A stretch of 64,000 nt of DNA from Bog-473 sp963753115 (GTDB taxonomy: Bacteria; Actinomycetota; Acidimicrobiia; Acidimicrobiales; RAAP-2), in contig CAVWBB010000024.1 in NCBI GenBank assembly GCA_963753115.1, positions 40,322 through 104,321 on the forward strand, in the 5' to 3' direction. Shown here one piece after another: positions 43,143 to 51,518 of this stretch. Within the stretch, counting starts at the first letter, position 1. Every line of letters starts with the position of its first letter. The position numbers and the translations under genes are program-made. Below the pieces are notes generated by a model that saw nothing but the letters and a program-made list of their open reading frames with translations, made no database searches and was not told where the DNA came from.

Positions 43143-43708
43143 GCGTCGACGTCGAACGTGTACGGGCCGCGGTGTCCGAGATCCTCATTGCCATCGGCGA
43201 GGATCCCGAGCGGGACGGCCTGGTGGCGACGCCCGAGCGCGTGGCGTCCATGTACGAGGAGCTCTTCTCGGGTCTGCACGACGACCCTGCGCGCCACCTG
43301 GAGGTCACCTTCGCCGCCGAGCACGACGAGATGGTGATGGTGCGCGACATCCCGTTCGCCTCACTGTGCGAACACCACCTGGTGCCGTTCCTCGGGAAGG
43401 CGCACGTGGCCTACATCCCGGCCGAGGACGGCCGCATCACCGGCCTGTCGAAGCTCGCCCGTCTCGTGGACGGCTTCGCGCGCCGGCTGCAGGTGCAGGA
43501 GCGCATGACCACGCAGATCGCCGACGCCATCGCCTCGGTCCTGTCGCCCCGCGGGGTGCTCGTCGTCATTGAGGCCGAGCACCTCTGCATGTCGATGCGG
43601 GGCGTCAAGAAGCCCGGCACCGTGACGGTCACGTCGTCGGTGCGCGGCCTGTTCCGCTCCGACGTCGCCACGCGGGCCGAGGCCATGCAATTCATCCGGG
43701 GCCACTGA
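43139..43708 (+). CDS. folE: GTP cyclohydrolase I
   Basis: Converts GTP to 7,8-dihydroneopterin triphosphate, the first folate step. 189 aa; zinc and substrate motifs SLCEHHLVPFLGKAHVAYIP and GLSKLARLVDGFARRLQVQE are intact, as is EAEHLCMSMRGVKKPG with the third zinc Cys. GTG 43139 overlaps the hpt stop (GTGA). In mycobacteria ftsH lies upstream of folE; here folE follows tilS-hpt directly. Confidence 0.95.
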   Translation: MSVDVERVRAAVSEILIAIGEDPERDGLVATPERVASMYEELFSGLHDDPARHLEVTFAAEHDEMVMVRDIPFASLCEHHLVPFLGKAHVAYIPAEDGRITGLSKLARLVDGFARRLQVQERMTTQIADAIASVLSPRGVLVVIEAEHLCMSMRGVKKPGTVTVTSSVRGLFRSDVATRAEAMQFIRGH

Positions 43709-43713
43709 GACCC

Positions 43714-44547
43714 GTGAGCACGGACGCACGGCAGCCCCTGGTGATGGGGGTGCTGAACGTCACGCCGGACTCGTTCTCCGACGGCGGCCTCTACGCCACC
43801 TGCGACGCCGCCGTGGCCCGGGGTCTCGACATGATGGCGGCGGGCGCCGACGTGATCGACGTCGGCGGCGAGTCGTCGCGGCCGGGCGCCGAGCCCGTTC
43901 CGGCCGAGGTGGAGTTGGACCGTGTGATCCCCGTGGTCGAGGCGCTGGCCGCCGCGGCGCGGCGCGCCGAACGCCCGGTGCGCGTCTCGGTCGACACGGT
44001 CAAGCCCCAGGTGGCGTCCGCCGCGCTGGCCGCCGGGGCGAGCCTGGTGAACGACATCTCGGCGTCCCTGTGGGAGGTGGCGGCGGCGAGCGGGGCCGGC
44101 TGGGTCGCCATGCACATGCGCGGCGAGCCCCGCACCATGCAGGAGGACCCGCAGTACGGGGACGTGGTCGAGGAGGTCCGGTCCTTCGTGCTCGAGCGCG
44201 CCCGGCTTGCCCTGGCGGCCGGGGTCGGCGAGGTCTGGGTCGATCCGGGCATCGGGTTCGGCAAGACGTCCGCCCACAACCTTTCGCTGTTGCGCCACGT
44301 GGGGGAGCTCGTGGAGGCCGCGGCCGGGGCCGGCTGCGCCGGGGTCCTCGTCGGGACGAGTCGGAAGCGCTTCCTCGGCCTGCTGGCCGCCGGCCCTGGG
44401 GCAGCGGCGCCGGCGCCCGTGGCGGACCGTGGCGAGGGGTCCCTCGCCACCGAGGCCGCAGCCCTGGTGGCAGGCGTGGGCATGCTGCGGGTCCACGACG
44501 TGGCGGCGACGGTGCAGATGACGCGGCTGTATGGTCCTGCCGCATGA
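43714..44547 (+). CDS. folP: dihydropteroate synthase
   Basis: Condenses 6-hydroxymethyl-dihydropterin diphosphate with p-aminobenzoate. 277 aa TIM barrel with GVLNVTPDSFSDGG, DVIDVGGESSRPGAEPV, RVSVDTVKPQVA, LVNDISA, WVDPGIGFGKTSAHNLSLL and LVGTSRKRF. GTG start 43714, six bases after folE. The 3' end overlaps the folB-fusion start by four bases. Confidence 0.95.
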   Translation: MSTDARQPLVMGVLNVTPDSFSDGGLYATCDAAVARGLDMMAAGADVIDVGGESSRPGAEPVPAEVELDRVIPVVEALAAAARRAERPVRVSVDTVKPQVASAALAAGASLVNDISASLWEVAAASGAGWVAMHMRGEPRTMQEDPQYGDVVEEVRSFVLERARLALAAGVGEVWVDPGIGFGKTSAHNLSLLRHVGELVEAAAGAGCAGVLVGTSRKRFLGLLAAGPGAAAPAPVADRGEGSLATEAAALVAGVGMLRVHDVAATVQMTRLYGPAA

Positions 44548-45419
44548 AGGGCAAGTGGGCCGCCGGCATTCCGCCGCGCAACTTCACCTGGGTGATCACG
44601 GATCACCTGGCCGTCAGCGAGCGGCCGGGCGGATTCTCGGCCAACCATCGGCGAGTGCGCCGCCAGGAGGAGATCATCTGGTTGCGCGTCCAGGGTTTCG
44701 GTCGCGTCATCTCGTTGCTGGCCTCCCCGCACAACCTGACCGCCTACGAGGAGGAGGGGCTCGCCTGGGCCCACTACCCGCTCGAGCGGAGCGGGGACCC
44801 ACGGCCCGTCCTGGCGGCGTGCTACCGGGACATCGACGACTCCCTGAGCTCGGGCCTGCGGATCCTGGTGCACCAGGACGAGCTGGGCGACCGGGTCATG
44901 GGGGTGCTGGCCGGATACCTGGTCTGGTCGGAACGCATCAACAACCAGCCCCAGGCCGTCGCACTCGTCGAGCACGTCGTGGGCCACGCCATGGGTGAGC
45001 CCGGGCGCCAGCTGCTCTCGGAGCTCGAAGGCATGCCGACGCGTCGGCCAGGAGCAGTGAGCGACAGGATCGAGATCCGTGACCTGCGGGTGACGGGGAT
45101 CCACGGCGTGTTGCCCGAGGAGCGGGAACGGGCACAGCCCTTCTCGGTCGACATCGTGGCCTGGGTCGACATGGAAGCCGCGCAGCAGAGCGACGAGCTG
45201 GCCGACACGGTGGACTACGGGGCGCTGGCCGAGGCGGCCGCCGAGATCGTGGCGGGGCGGTCCTACCGCCTGCTCGAGGCCCTGGCCGGGCGATTGGCCG
45301 GCGCGCTCCTGATTCTCGACCCCCGCCTGGAGGCGATCGAGGTCACCGTGCGCAAGCTGCGGCCGCCCCTGGCGCTCGATGTGGGCTCGACCGGGGTCAG
45401 GGTGCGGCGCGCCCGCTGA
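44544..45419 (+). CDS. folB: phosphatase-like domain fused to dihydroneopterin aldolase
   Basis: 291 aa. Residues ~172-291 are FolB (IEIRDLRVTGIHGVLPEERE, VDYGALAEAAAEIVAGRSY, LLEALAGRLA, VTVRKLRPP), making 6-hydroxymethyl-dihydropterin. Residues ~1-160 resemble a dual-specificity phosphatase fold: GFGRVISLLASPHNLTAYEE, GLAWAHYPLE and LRILVHQDELGDRVMGVLAG. The last has the spacing of HCx5R but Gln111 replaces the Cys, with Arg117 kept, so ordinary phosphatase chemistry is not expected. No stop separates the parts; a GTG at 45057 with a close AGGAG could allow separate FolB. Bacterial dephosphorylation of dihydroneopterin triphosphate lies between FolE and FolB, which makes the fusion notable. 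Confidence 0.8.
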   Translation: MKGKWAAGIPPRNFTWVITDHLAVSERPGGFSANHRRVRRQEEIIWLRVQGFGRVISLLASPHNLTAYEEEGLAWAHYPLERSGDPRPVLAACYRDIDDSLSSGLRILVHQDELGDRVMGVLAGYLVWSERINNQPQAVALVEHVVGHAMGEPGRQLLSELEGMPTRRPGAVSDRIEIRDLRVTGIHGVLPEERERAQPFSVDIVAWVDMEAAQQSDELADTVDYGALAEAAAEIVAGRSYRLLEALAGRLAGALLILDPRLEAIEVTVRKLRPPLALDVGSTGVRVRRAR

Positions 45420-45901
45420 TGGCGGGACCGGCCTCGCCGCCCTGGCGGGCCTTCATCGGTCTGGGATCGAACCTGGGCGACCGCCGCGCGCTGCTGCGCC
45501 AGGCGGTGGAGGGACTGCGGGCCGGAGGCGACGTCGTCGGCGTCTCCCCGCTCTACGAGACGGATCCGGTCGGCGGGCCGGAGGGTCAGGGCCCCTTCCT
45601 CAATCTGGTGGTGGAACTGTCGACGTCCGACGCCCCGCGTGCGCTGCTCCGCCGGTGCCGGGCCCTCGAGGAGGCCGCCGGGCGGGTGCGCACCGTGCAC
45701 TGGGGCCCTCGGACCCTCGACGCCGACGTCCTCTGGGTCGAAGGGTGGCAGGTGGACGAGGAGGACCTCACCGTGCCGCACCCCCGCCTGTGGGAGCGGC
45801 GCTTCGTCGTGCAGCCCCTGGGCGACCTGGCCCCCGACCTCGTCACATCGGCGCAGCTCAGGGCCTCTGGTGGGAGGGTCGTTCCTGTGGGTAGTCTTTA
45901 G
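45419..45901 (+). CDS. folK: 2-amino-4-hydroxy-6-hydroxymethyldihydropteridine pyrophosphokinase
   Basis: Transfers pyrophosphate from ATP to 6-hydroxymethyl-dihydropterin. 160 aa; FIGLGSNLGDRRALLRQAV, SPLYETDPVGGPEGQGPFLN, RTVHWGPRTLDADVLW (metal Asp pair) and VPHPRLWERRFVVQPL are all present. Its ATG overlaps the folB stop by one base. Confidence 0.94.
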   Translation: MAGPASPPWRAFIGLGSNLGDRRALLRQAVEGLRAGGDVVGVSPLYETDPVGGPEGQGPFLNLVVELSTSDAPRALLRRCRALEEAAGRVRTVHWGPRTLDADVLWVEGWQVDEEDLTVPHPRLWERRFVVQPLGDLAPDLVTSAQLRASGGRVVPVGSL

Positions 45902-45970
45902 GCGTCGTTATCTTCGATCGTCTGTAGGCGAACGGCACCCGCAAGGGGCTGGAACGCCGAAGGAGGTCAG

Positions 45971-46774
45971 ATGCACTCCATCCGGATCATCGGTCCCGGC
46001 AGGGCCGGCACGTCCCTGGCCGCTGCATTGTCTGCGCGCGGCTGGTCGTTCGCCGGTTTCCTCGGGCGCCACGACGAGCTCGGTCGTGCCGCGGTGGGCG
46101 TCGACCTGCTCGTGATCGCCACCCCCGACGATGCCGTCGCCGACGTGGCCGCCGCCGTCGCGCCCTGTCCGGGCACCACGGTGGCCCACCTGTCGGGTTC
46201 ACTCGGGCTCGACGCGCTGGCGCCGCACCCGGTGCGGGCGGCCGTGCACCCGCTGGTGCCGTTGCCCAACGGCGAAGTCGGTGCGGCCCGCCTCTGCTCC
46301 GGCGTCACCTTCGCCGTGGCCGGCGCCCCGCTGGCGCGGGACATGGTGGCCAGCCTCGGGGGCCGGGTCGTCGAGGTCGCGGACGGCGACCGTGCGGCGT
46401 ACCACGCGGCCGCCTGCATCGCGGCGAACCACGTGGTCGCCCTCCTGGGCCAGGTCGAGCGCGTGGCCGCCTCGGTCGGGCTCGACCTCGAGTCCTTCCT
46501 CCCGCTGACGCGGGCCGCCGTGGACGACGTGGCGGCCTTGGGAGCCGGCCCCGCGCTCACCGGCCCGGCCCGCCGGGGTGACTGGGCGACGCTGAGCCGC
46601 CACCTCGACGCCCTGCCCGAGTCGGAGCGTGCCGGCTACCAGGCCGGGGCGGCGCTGGCCACCCGGCTGGCCCAGTCGGGCGCACCTGCTTCGCACGCCT
46701 CCGCCATGGACGTCACCGCCTCGGATGTCATTGCGTTGGAAGCCACGGTGCCGGCCGAGCCGGCAGCGGTGTAG
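45971..46774 (+). CDS. Rossmann-like/DUF2520 oxidoreductase-like protein
   Basis: 267 aa with an N-terminal Rossmann fold (IRIIGPGRAGTSLAAALSAR, VDLLVIATPDDAVADVA) and a C-terminal DUF2520 helical domain (YHAAACIAANHVVALLGQVE, ALTGPARRGD). The family is usually adjacent to panC in actinobacteria and resembles 6-phosphogluconate/ketopantoate-type reductases; an assigned reaction is lacking. A ketopantoate reductase role is suggested only by context. GGAGGTC precedes ATG 45971. Confidence 0.85.
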   Translation: MHSIRIIGPGRAGTSLAAALSARGWSFAGFLGRHDELGRAAVGVDLLVIATPDDAVADVAAAVAPCPGTTVAHLSGSLGLDALAPHPVRAAVHPLVPLPNGEVGAARLCSGVTFAVAGAPLARDMVASLGGRVVEVADGDRAAYHAAACIAANHVVALLGQVERVAASVGLDLESFLPLTRAAVDDVAALGAGPALTGPARRGDWATLSRHLDALPESERAGYQAGAALATRLAQSGAPASHASAMDVTASDVIALEATVPAEPAAV

Positions 46775-46785
46775 GAGCGAAGGCG

Positions 46786-47712
46786 GTGGACGTCCTCGAG
46801 ACCGTGGCCGAGTGCCGTGCCGCGCTGGACCGGGCCCGCGCCGCCGGACGCGTGGTCGGTCTGGTGCCCACGATGGGCGCACTGCACGACGGGCACGCAT
46901 CGTTGCTGGACCGGGCCCGGGCCGAGTGCGACGTGGTGGTCGTCAGCATCTTCGTGAACCCGCTCCAGTTCGGCGACCCCGAGGACATTGCGCACTACCC
47001 GCGGACCCTGGAGAGCGACCTGCTCACCTGCGCGGCGTCCGGCGCCGATGTCGTCTTCGTCCCGAGCGTGGGCGAGATGTACCCGTCGTGGCCCGCCGCC
47101 CCCTCGACGACCGTGTCGGTGTCGGGCGTCAGCGAAGGCTGGGAGGGCGCGTCCCGGCCCGGCCACTTCGACGGTGTCGCCACCGTGGTGGCCAAGCTGT
47201 TCACCATCGCCGGGCCCTGCCGGGCCTACTTCGGCCTGAAGGACTTCCAGCAGCTCGCAGTGGTGCGGCGCATGGCGCTCGAATTGTCGCTGCCGGTCGA
47301 GGTGATCGGGTGCCCCATCGTGCGCGAGGCCGACGGTCTGGCCCTGTCCAGCCGCAACGTGCGGCTCTCGGCGACCGAGCGTCGGGCGGCAACCGTGCTC
47401 TCGCGGGCCCTGGCAGCCGGCCGGGACGCAGTGGCGAACGGGGAGCGTTCGGGCGCAGCCCTCACCCGGGTCATGCGCGCCGAGGTCGCCGACGAGCCGC
47501 TGGTCGAGCTCGACTACGCGGTCGTGGTCGACGCCGACACCCTGCAGGAGGCGGCCACGGTCGTGGAGCCGAGCGCGATGCGCCTGCTCATCGCGGCCCA
47601 GGTGGGCCCGGTCAGGCTGATCGACAACAGCGCCGCGTTGGCGAGCGCCGACGACGTCCGCACCCAACCAGTGGCGCCCGACCGGGTGCGCCAACTCGAA
47701 AGGATCGGGTGA
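46786..47712 (+). CDS. panC: pantoate-beta-alanine ligase
   Basis: Joins pantoate and beta-alanine with ATP to give pantothenate. 308 aa; VPTMGALHDGHASLLDRAR (HIGH-like), VSIFVNPLQFGDPEDIAHYP, RPGHFDGVATVVAKLF, YFGLKDFQQLAVVRRM and IVREADGLALSSRNVRLS (KMSKS-equivalent) are intact. GTG start at 46786. Next to panD in the pantothenate block. Confidence 0.95.
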   Translation: MDVLETVAECRAALDRARAAGRVVGLVPTMGALHDGHASLLDRARAECDVVVVSIFVNPLQFGDPEDIAHYPRTLESDLLTCAASGADVVFVPSVGEMYPSWPAAPSTTVSVSGVSEGWEGASRPGHFDGVATVVAKLFTIAGPCRAYFGLKDFQQLAVVRRMALELSLPVEVIGCPIVREADGLALSSRNVRLSATERRAATVLSRALAAGRDAVANGERSGAALTRVMRAEVADEPLVELDYAVVVDADTLQEAATVVEPSAMRLLIAAQVGPVRLIDNSAALASADDVRTQPVAPDRVRQLERIG

Positions 47713-47716
47713 GCCG

Positions 47717-48109
47717 ATGCGCCGCCGCATGATGAAGTCCAAGATCCACCGGGCCACCGTCACCGGGGCCAACCTGCACTACGTGGGATCGGTGTCGATC
47801 GACACCGAGCTGCTGGCGCTGGCGGACATCCTCCCCTACGAGCAGGTGACGGTCCTCGACATCGACAACGGGGCGCGTTTCGAGACCTACGCCATTGAGG
47901 GCGAGCGCGGGCAGATCTGCCTCAACGGGGCGGCGGCGCGTCTGGTGGCGCCAGGTGACAAGGTGATCATCATCACGTACGCCGACTATGAACGCGCCGA
48001 GCTCGAGACGTACATCCCGCGCGTCGTGCACGTGGACGGGCGCAACCGGGTGATCGACGAGGTGTCGGCCCGCCTCGACGCTGAGCTCACACTGACCGAA
48101 CCGGCGTGA
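47717..48109 (+). CDS. panD: aspartate 1-decarboxylase
   Basis: Pyruvoyl enzyme that makes beta-alanine from aspartate. 130 aa; KSKIHRATVTGANLHYVGSV contains the Gly-Ser self-cleavage site (YVGSVSID), and ICLNGAAARLVAPGDKVIII is conserved. ATG 47717, four bases after panC, supplies the substrate for PanC. Confidence 0.95.
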   Translation: MRRRMMKSKIHRATVTGANLHYVGSVSIDTELLALADILPYEQVTVLDIDNGARFETYAIEGERGQICLNGAAARLVAPGDKVIIITYADYERAELETYIPRVVHVDGRNRVIDEVSARLDAELTLTEPA

Positions 48110-49752
48110 CCACCGGGACCCGGCCCGGACCTTTCGACGTCCTGGTCCTGGGAAGCGGCGTCGCCGGCCTGTCGGCGGCCGTGCGGCTGGCGGGGCCGGG
48201 CGGCCCGTCGCCGTCCCTCTCGCTCGGCGTGCTGACCAAGGGCGTGCTGTCGCAGTCGGCGACGCGTTGGGCGCAGGGCGGCGTCGCCGCGGTGCTCGGT
48301 GCGGACGAGGACTCGACCGATCTGCACCTCGCCGACACGCTGGCGGCCGGGGCGGGGCTGTGCGACGAGGAGGCGGTGCGCATCCTCGTCGACGAGGGCC
48401 CGGGCCGCGTGCACGAGCTGATCGCGCTCGGCGTCGAGTTCGACCGCGAGGCCACGGGCGTGCTGGCGCTGGCCCGTGAGGGTGGGCACTCCCGGCCGCG
48501 CGTCGTGCACGCCGGCGGCGCGGCCACCGGCGCCGAAGTCGAGCGGGCGCTGGTCGACGCCACCTACAGCTCGGCGAGCGCGGTGTTGGAGGGATGGTTC
48601 GCCCTCGACCTGCTGGTCGAGGGCGGCCGGTGCGTCGGCGTCCGGGCCTTGCCGCCCGGCGGCGACGGTCCGGTGGCGGTGCGGGCCGACAACGTCGTGC
48701 TGGCCACGGGGGGCGCCGGGCAGCTCTTCTCGGTGACCACCAACCCGCCCGAGTCCACGGGGGACGGCGTCGCCATGGCGCTGCGGGCCGGCGTGCCGAC
48801 GGCCGACGTGGAGTTCGTGCAGTTCCACCCGACCGCGCTGCACCACCCGGCCATGCCCCGTCCCCTGCTCTCCGAGGCGCTGCGCGGCCACGGCGCGCTC
48901 CTGCGCGACCGCGACGGCGAGCGCTTCGTCGACGAGCTGGCGCCGCGCGACGTGGTGAGCCGCGCCATGGCGGCCCGCATGGCCGAGCAGGGCGTCGAAC
49001 ACCTCTGGTTGGACGCCACCGGGCTGGAGCGCTTCTCGGCCCGCTTCCCGACCATTGCGGCCTCGCTCGCCTCCATCGGGCTGGACCCCCAGCGCGACTG
49101 GCTGCCCATCGCGCCGGCGGCGCACCACCTCTCCGGTGGCGTGGTGACCGATCTGTGGGGCGCCACCGCGCTGCCCGGCCTGTGGGCCGTCGGGGAGGTC
49201 GCCTGCACCGGCGTGCACGGGGCCAACCGGCTGGCGTCCAATTCCTTGCTCGAGGGCATGGTCTTCGGCGCCCGTCTGGCCGAGCGCATCCCATCTGGCG
49301 CGACGAGCCCGGAGCCGAGCGGCGCGATGCGGGCCGTGCTCGGGGAAGAGCCGATCGACGGCATCGGGTGCACGTGGCTGAAGGCCTCGGGCCCGGTCGC
49401 CGCGCCCGCCGCCGACCGCTGGCCGGGCGTCGACGTGACCAAGCTGCGCGACACCGTCCAGCGGGCCATGACCCGCGGCGCCGGTGTCGTCCGCAGTGCC
49501 GAGTCGCTGGCGGGCGCACGCGCGGTGGTGGAGGACGCGGCCGCCGTGCTGGGCGACGGCGCGGCGTCGGTGGCGGCCGGCGAGCTCTCGAACCTGCTGC
49601 GGCTGGCGGATGCGCTGTTGGACGCTGCGTCGGCCCGCACCGAGAGCCGCGGTGCGCACGCCCGGCGCGAGTTCCCCGAGTCCGAACCCGGGTGGCGGCG
49701 GCGGCTCGTCCACGGCGCGGTGGACCTCGACGGAGGAGGCGGACGTGGCTGA
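48106..49752 (+). CDS. nadB: L-aspartate oxidase
   Basis: FAD enzyme that oxidises aspartate to iminoaspartate for NAD synthesis. 548 aa; FAD site VLVLGSGVAGLSAAVRLAG, SATRWAQGGVAAVLG, VEFVQFHPTALHHPAMPRPL, HHLSGGVVTDLWGATALPGL and CTGVHGANRLASNSLLEGMV are intact. nadA is not in the window. GTG 48106 overlaps panD; the end overlaps nadC by 8 bases. Confidence 0.93.
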   Translation: MTTGTRPGPFDVLVLGSGVAGLSAAVRLAGPGGPSPSLSLGVLTKGVLSQSATRWAQGGVAAVLGADEDSTDLHLADTLAAGAGLCDEEAVRILVDEGPGRVHELIALGVEFDREATGVLALAREGGHSRPRVVHAGGAATGAEVERALVDATYSSASAVLEGWFALDLLVEGGRCVGVRALPPGGDGPVAVRADNVVLATGGAGQLFSVTTNPPESTGDGVAMALRAGVPTADVEFVQFHPTALHHPAMPRPLLSEALRGHGALLRDRDGERFVDELAPRDVVSRAMAARMAEQGVEHLWLDATGLERFSARFPTIAASLASIGLDPQRDWLPIAPAAHHLSGGVVTDLWGATALPGLWAVGEVACTGVHGANRLASNSLLEGMVFGARLAERIPSGATSPEPSGAMRAVLGEEPIDGIGCTWLKASGPVAAPAADRWPGVDVTKLRDTVQRAMTRGAGVVRSAESLAGARAVVEDAAAVLGDGAASVAAGELSNLLRLADALLDAASARTESRGAHARREFPESEPGWRRRLVHGAVDLDGGGGRG

Positions 49753-50662
49753 GCTCGACGCGGCGTCCGACTCGGAGTCCTACGCCCGGGTCGTGGCCGA
49801 TGCCGTCGACCGCGCCCTGGCCGAGGACCTCGGGCCCGAGGGTGACCTGACGTCGGCGCTGGTTCCTGAGGACGTGCGGGCGCAGTTCGCGCTGCGCGCC
49901 CGGCGCTCCGGCGTGCTGGCGGGCCGCGACTGCGCCACCGAGACGTTCCGGCGCGTCGGCCCCGACGTCGAGCTGGTGTGGCTGGCGGCCGACGGCGACG
50001 AACTGGCCGCCGGCGACACGTTGCTGGAGGTGACCGGCCCGCTGCGGCCGATCCTCACGGCCGAGCGGACGGCGCTGAACTTTCTCGGGCGCCTGTCGGG
50101 CGTGGCGACGCTGACGGCGCAGTTCGTCTCGGCCGCGCACGAGAGCAACCCGTCGGTGGCAGTGCTCGACACCCGCAAGACGACGCCCGGCCTCCGCGTC
50201 CTCGAGAAGGCGGCGGTGCGGGCCGGCGGCGGCACCAGCCACCGGTCGGGCCTGTCCGAAGCCGTCCTGGTCAAGGACAACCACCTGGCCGGGACGACCA
50301 TCGCCGACGCCGTGCGCCGCGGCCGGGAGCTGTGGCCGGGGCGGATGGTCGAGGTCGAGTGCGACGCCCTCGACCAGGTGGCGCAGGCCGCCCGAGCGGG
50401 CGCGGACGCCGTGCTGCTCGACAACATGGACCCGGGCACGGTGGTCGAGGCGATCGCCGTGGCGCACATGGACGCGTCCGGGCCCATCCTCACCGAGGTG
50501 TCCGGCGGCATGACGCTGGCGACCATCGGCGCCTACGCGGCGGCCGGACCGGACCGGATCTCGGTCGGCGCCCTGACCCATTCGGCCCCGGCGCTCGACC
50601 TCGGTCTCGACCTGATCTGGACCAAGGCGGGGTTGGACGACCCGCAGGCCGGAGGGAGCTGA
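49745..50662 (+). CDS. nadC: nicotinate-nucleotide pyrophosphorylase (carboxylating)
   Basis: Quinolinate phosphoribosyltransferase, 305 aa. Motifs: EDLGPEGDLTSALVPED, ERTALNFLGRLSGVATLTAQ, VLDTRKTTPGLRVLEKAAVR, GGGTSHRSGLSEAVLVKDNH, VEVECDALDQV, LLDNMDPG, EVSGGMTL and GPDRISVGALTHS. GTG 49745 overlaps nadB. It lies between the pantothenate genes and coaX. Confidence 0.94.
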   Translation: MAELDAASDSESYARVVADAVDRALAEDLGPEGDLTSALVPEDVRAQFALRARRSGVLAGRDCATETFRRVGPDVELVWLAADGDELAAGDTLLEVTGPLRPILTAERTALNFLGRLSGVATLTAQFVSAAHESNPSVAVLDTRKTTPGLRVLEKAAVRAGGGTSHRSGLSEAVLVKDNHLAGTTIADAVRRGRELWPGRMVEVECDALDQVAQAARAGADAVLLDNMDPGTVVEAIAVAHMDASGPILTEVSGGMTLATIGAYAAAGPDRISVGALTHSAPALDLGLDLIWTKAGLDDPQAGGS

Positions 50663-50665
50663 GCC

Positions 50666-51518
50666 GTGCTGTTGGTCATTGACGTCGGCAACACCGAGAC
50701 GGTGATCGGCCTCTACGCGCAGGACGCGGACGGGCAGGCCCCACCGCCCGAGGAGAGCATCGGGGTCGGCATCGGGACCGAGCACGACCCGACGGCGCCC
50801 CGCGGGCTCACCCACCACTGGCGGCTCTCGACCCTCCCGAGCCGCACCCCCGACGAGCACGCGGTCCTCCTCACGCAATTGCTGGACCTCGAGGGCCTCG
50901 ACATCTCCACCTCGGTCTCGGGCATCGCGGTCTGCTCCTCGGTGCCGCACGTGACGGCGGAGCTCCGCCAGATGGCGTCCCGCTGGTTCTCCGACCTGCC
51001 CAGCGTCGTGCTCGGCCCCGGGTACCAAGAGCGGCATGCCGATCCTCTACGACAACCCCAAGGAGGTCGGGGCCGACCGCATCGCCGACGCCGTCGGGGC
51101 CTACGACCTCTACGGCGGCCCCTGCGTGGTGGTCGACATGGGCACCGCCACCACCGTCGAGGCCATCAGCGCCAACGGCGAGTACATGGGTGGCGCCATC
51201 ACGCCCGGTGTGGGGGTGAGCCTCGACGCCCTCTACCAGTCGGCCGCCGCGCTGCGCCGGGTGGAGCTGGTCGAGCCGCGCAGCGTCATCGGCCGCTCGA
51301 CGGTGGAGTCCATTGAGGCCGGGACGCTGTACGGGTTCGCCGGACTGGTCGACTCGCTGGCCCGGCGCTTCATGGAAGAGCTCGGCCCGTCCACCGTCGT
51401 GGCCACGGGAGGGTTCAGTTCGCTCATCGCGCCATATTCGGACACCATTGAACACGTGGAGCCCTGGTTGACGTTGCACGGCCTGCGCATCGTGTACGAG
51501 CGCAACGTCCCTTCATGA
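50666..51518 (+). CDS. coaX: type III pantothenate kinase, frameshifted
   Basis: Phosphorylates pantothenate in CoA synthesis. The first frame (GTG 50666) gives LLVIDVGNTETVIGLY (phosphate loop Asp), HHWRLSTLPSRTPDEHAVLL and AVCSSVPHVTAEL. At 51014-51026 (GGCCCCGGGTACC) one extra base breaks the frame, and a second frame continues GTKSGMPILYDNPKEVGADR, VVVDMGTATTVEAISANGEY and MGGAITPGVGVSLDALY to 51518. Both halves are well conserved, so a recent mutation or a sequencing error is likely. An insertion of about 30 residues (QDADGQAPPPEESIGVGIG onward) precedes HHWRLST, where typical CoaX has only a short loop. Confidence 0.8.

Noticed and set aside
47612..51037. 1141-codon minus-strand open frame across panD-nadB-nadC-coaX
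   Set aside because: It lies opposite four conserved genes and has arginine/proline-rich low-complexity sequence; an artefact of high GC.
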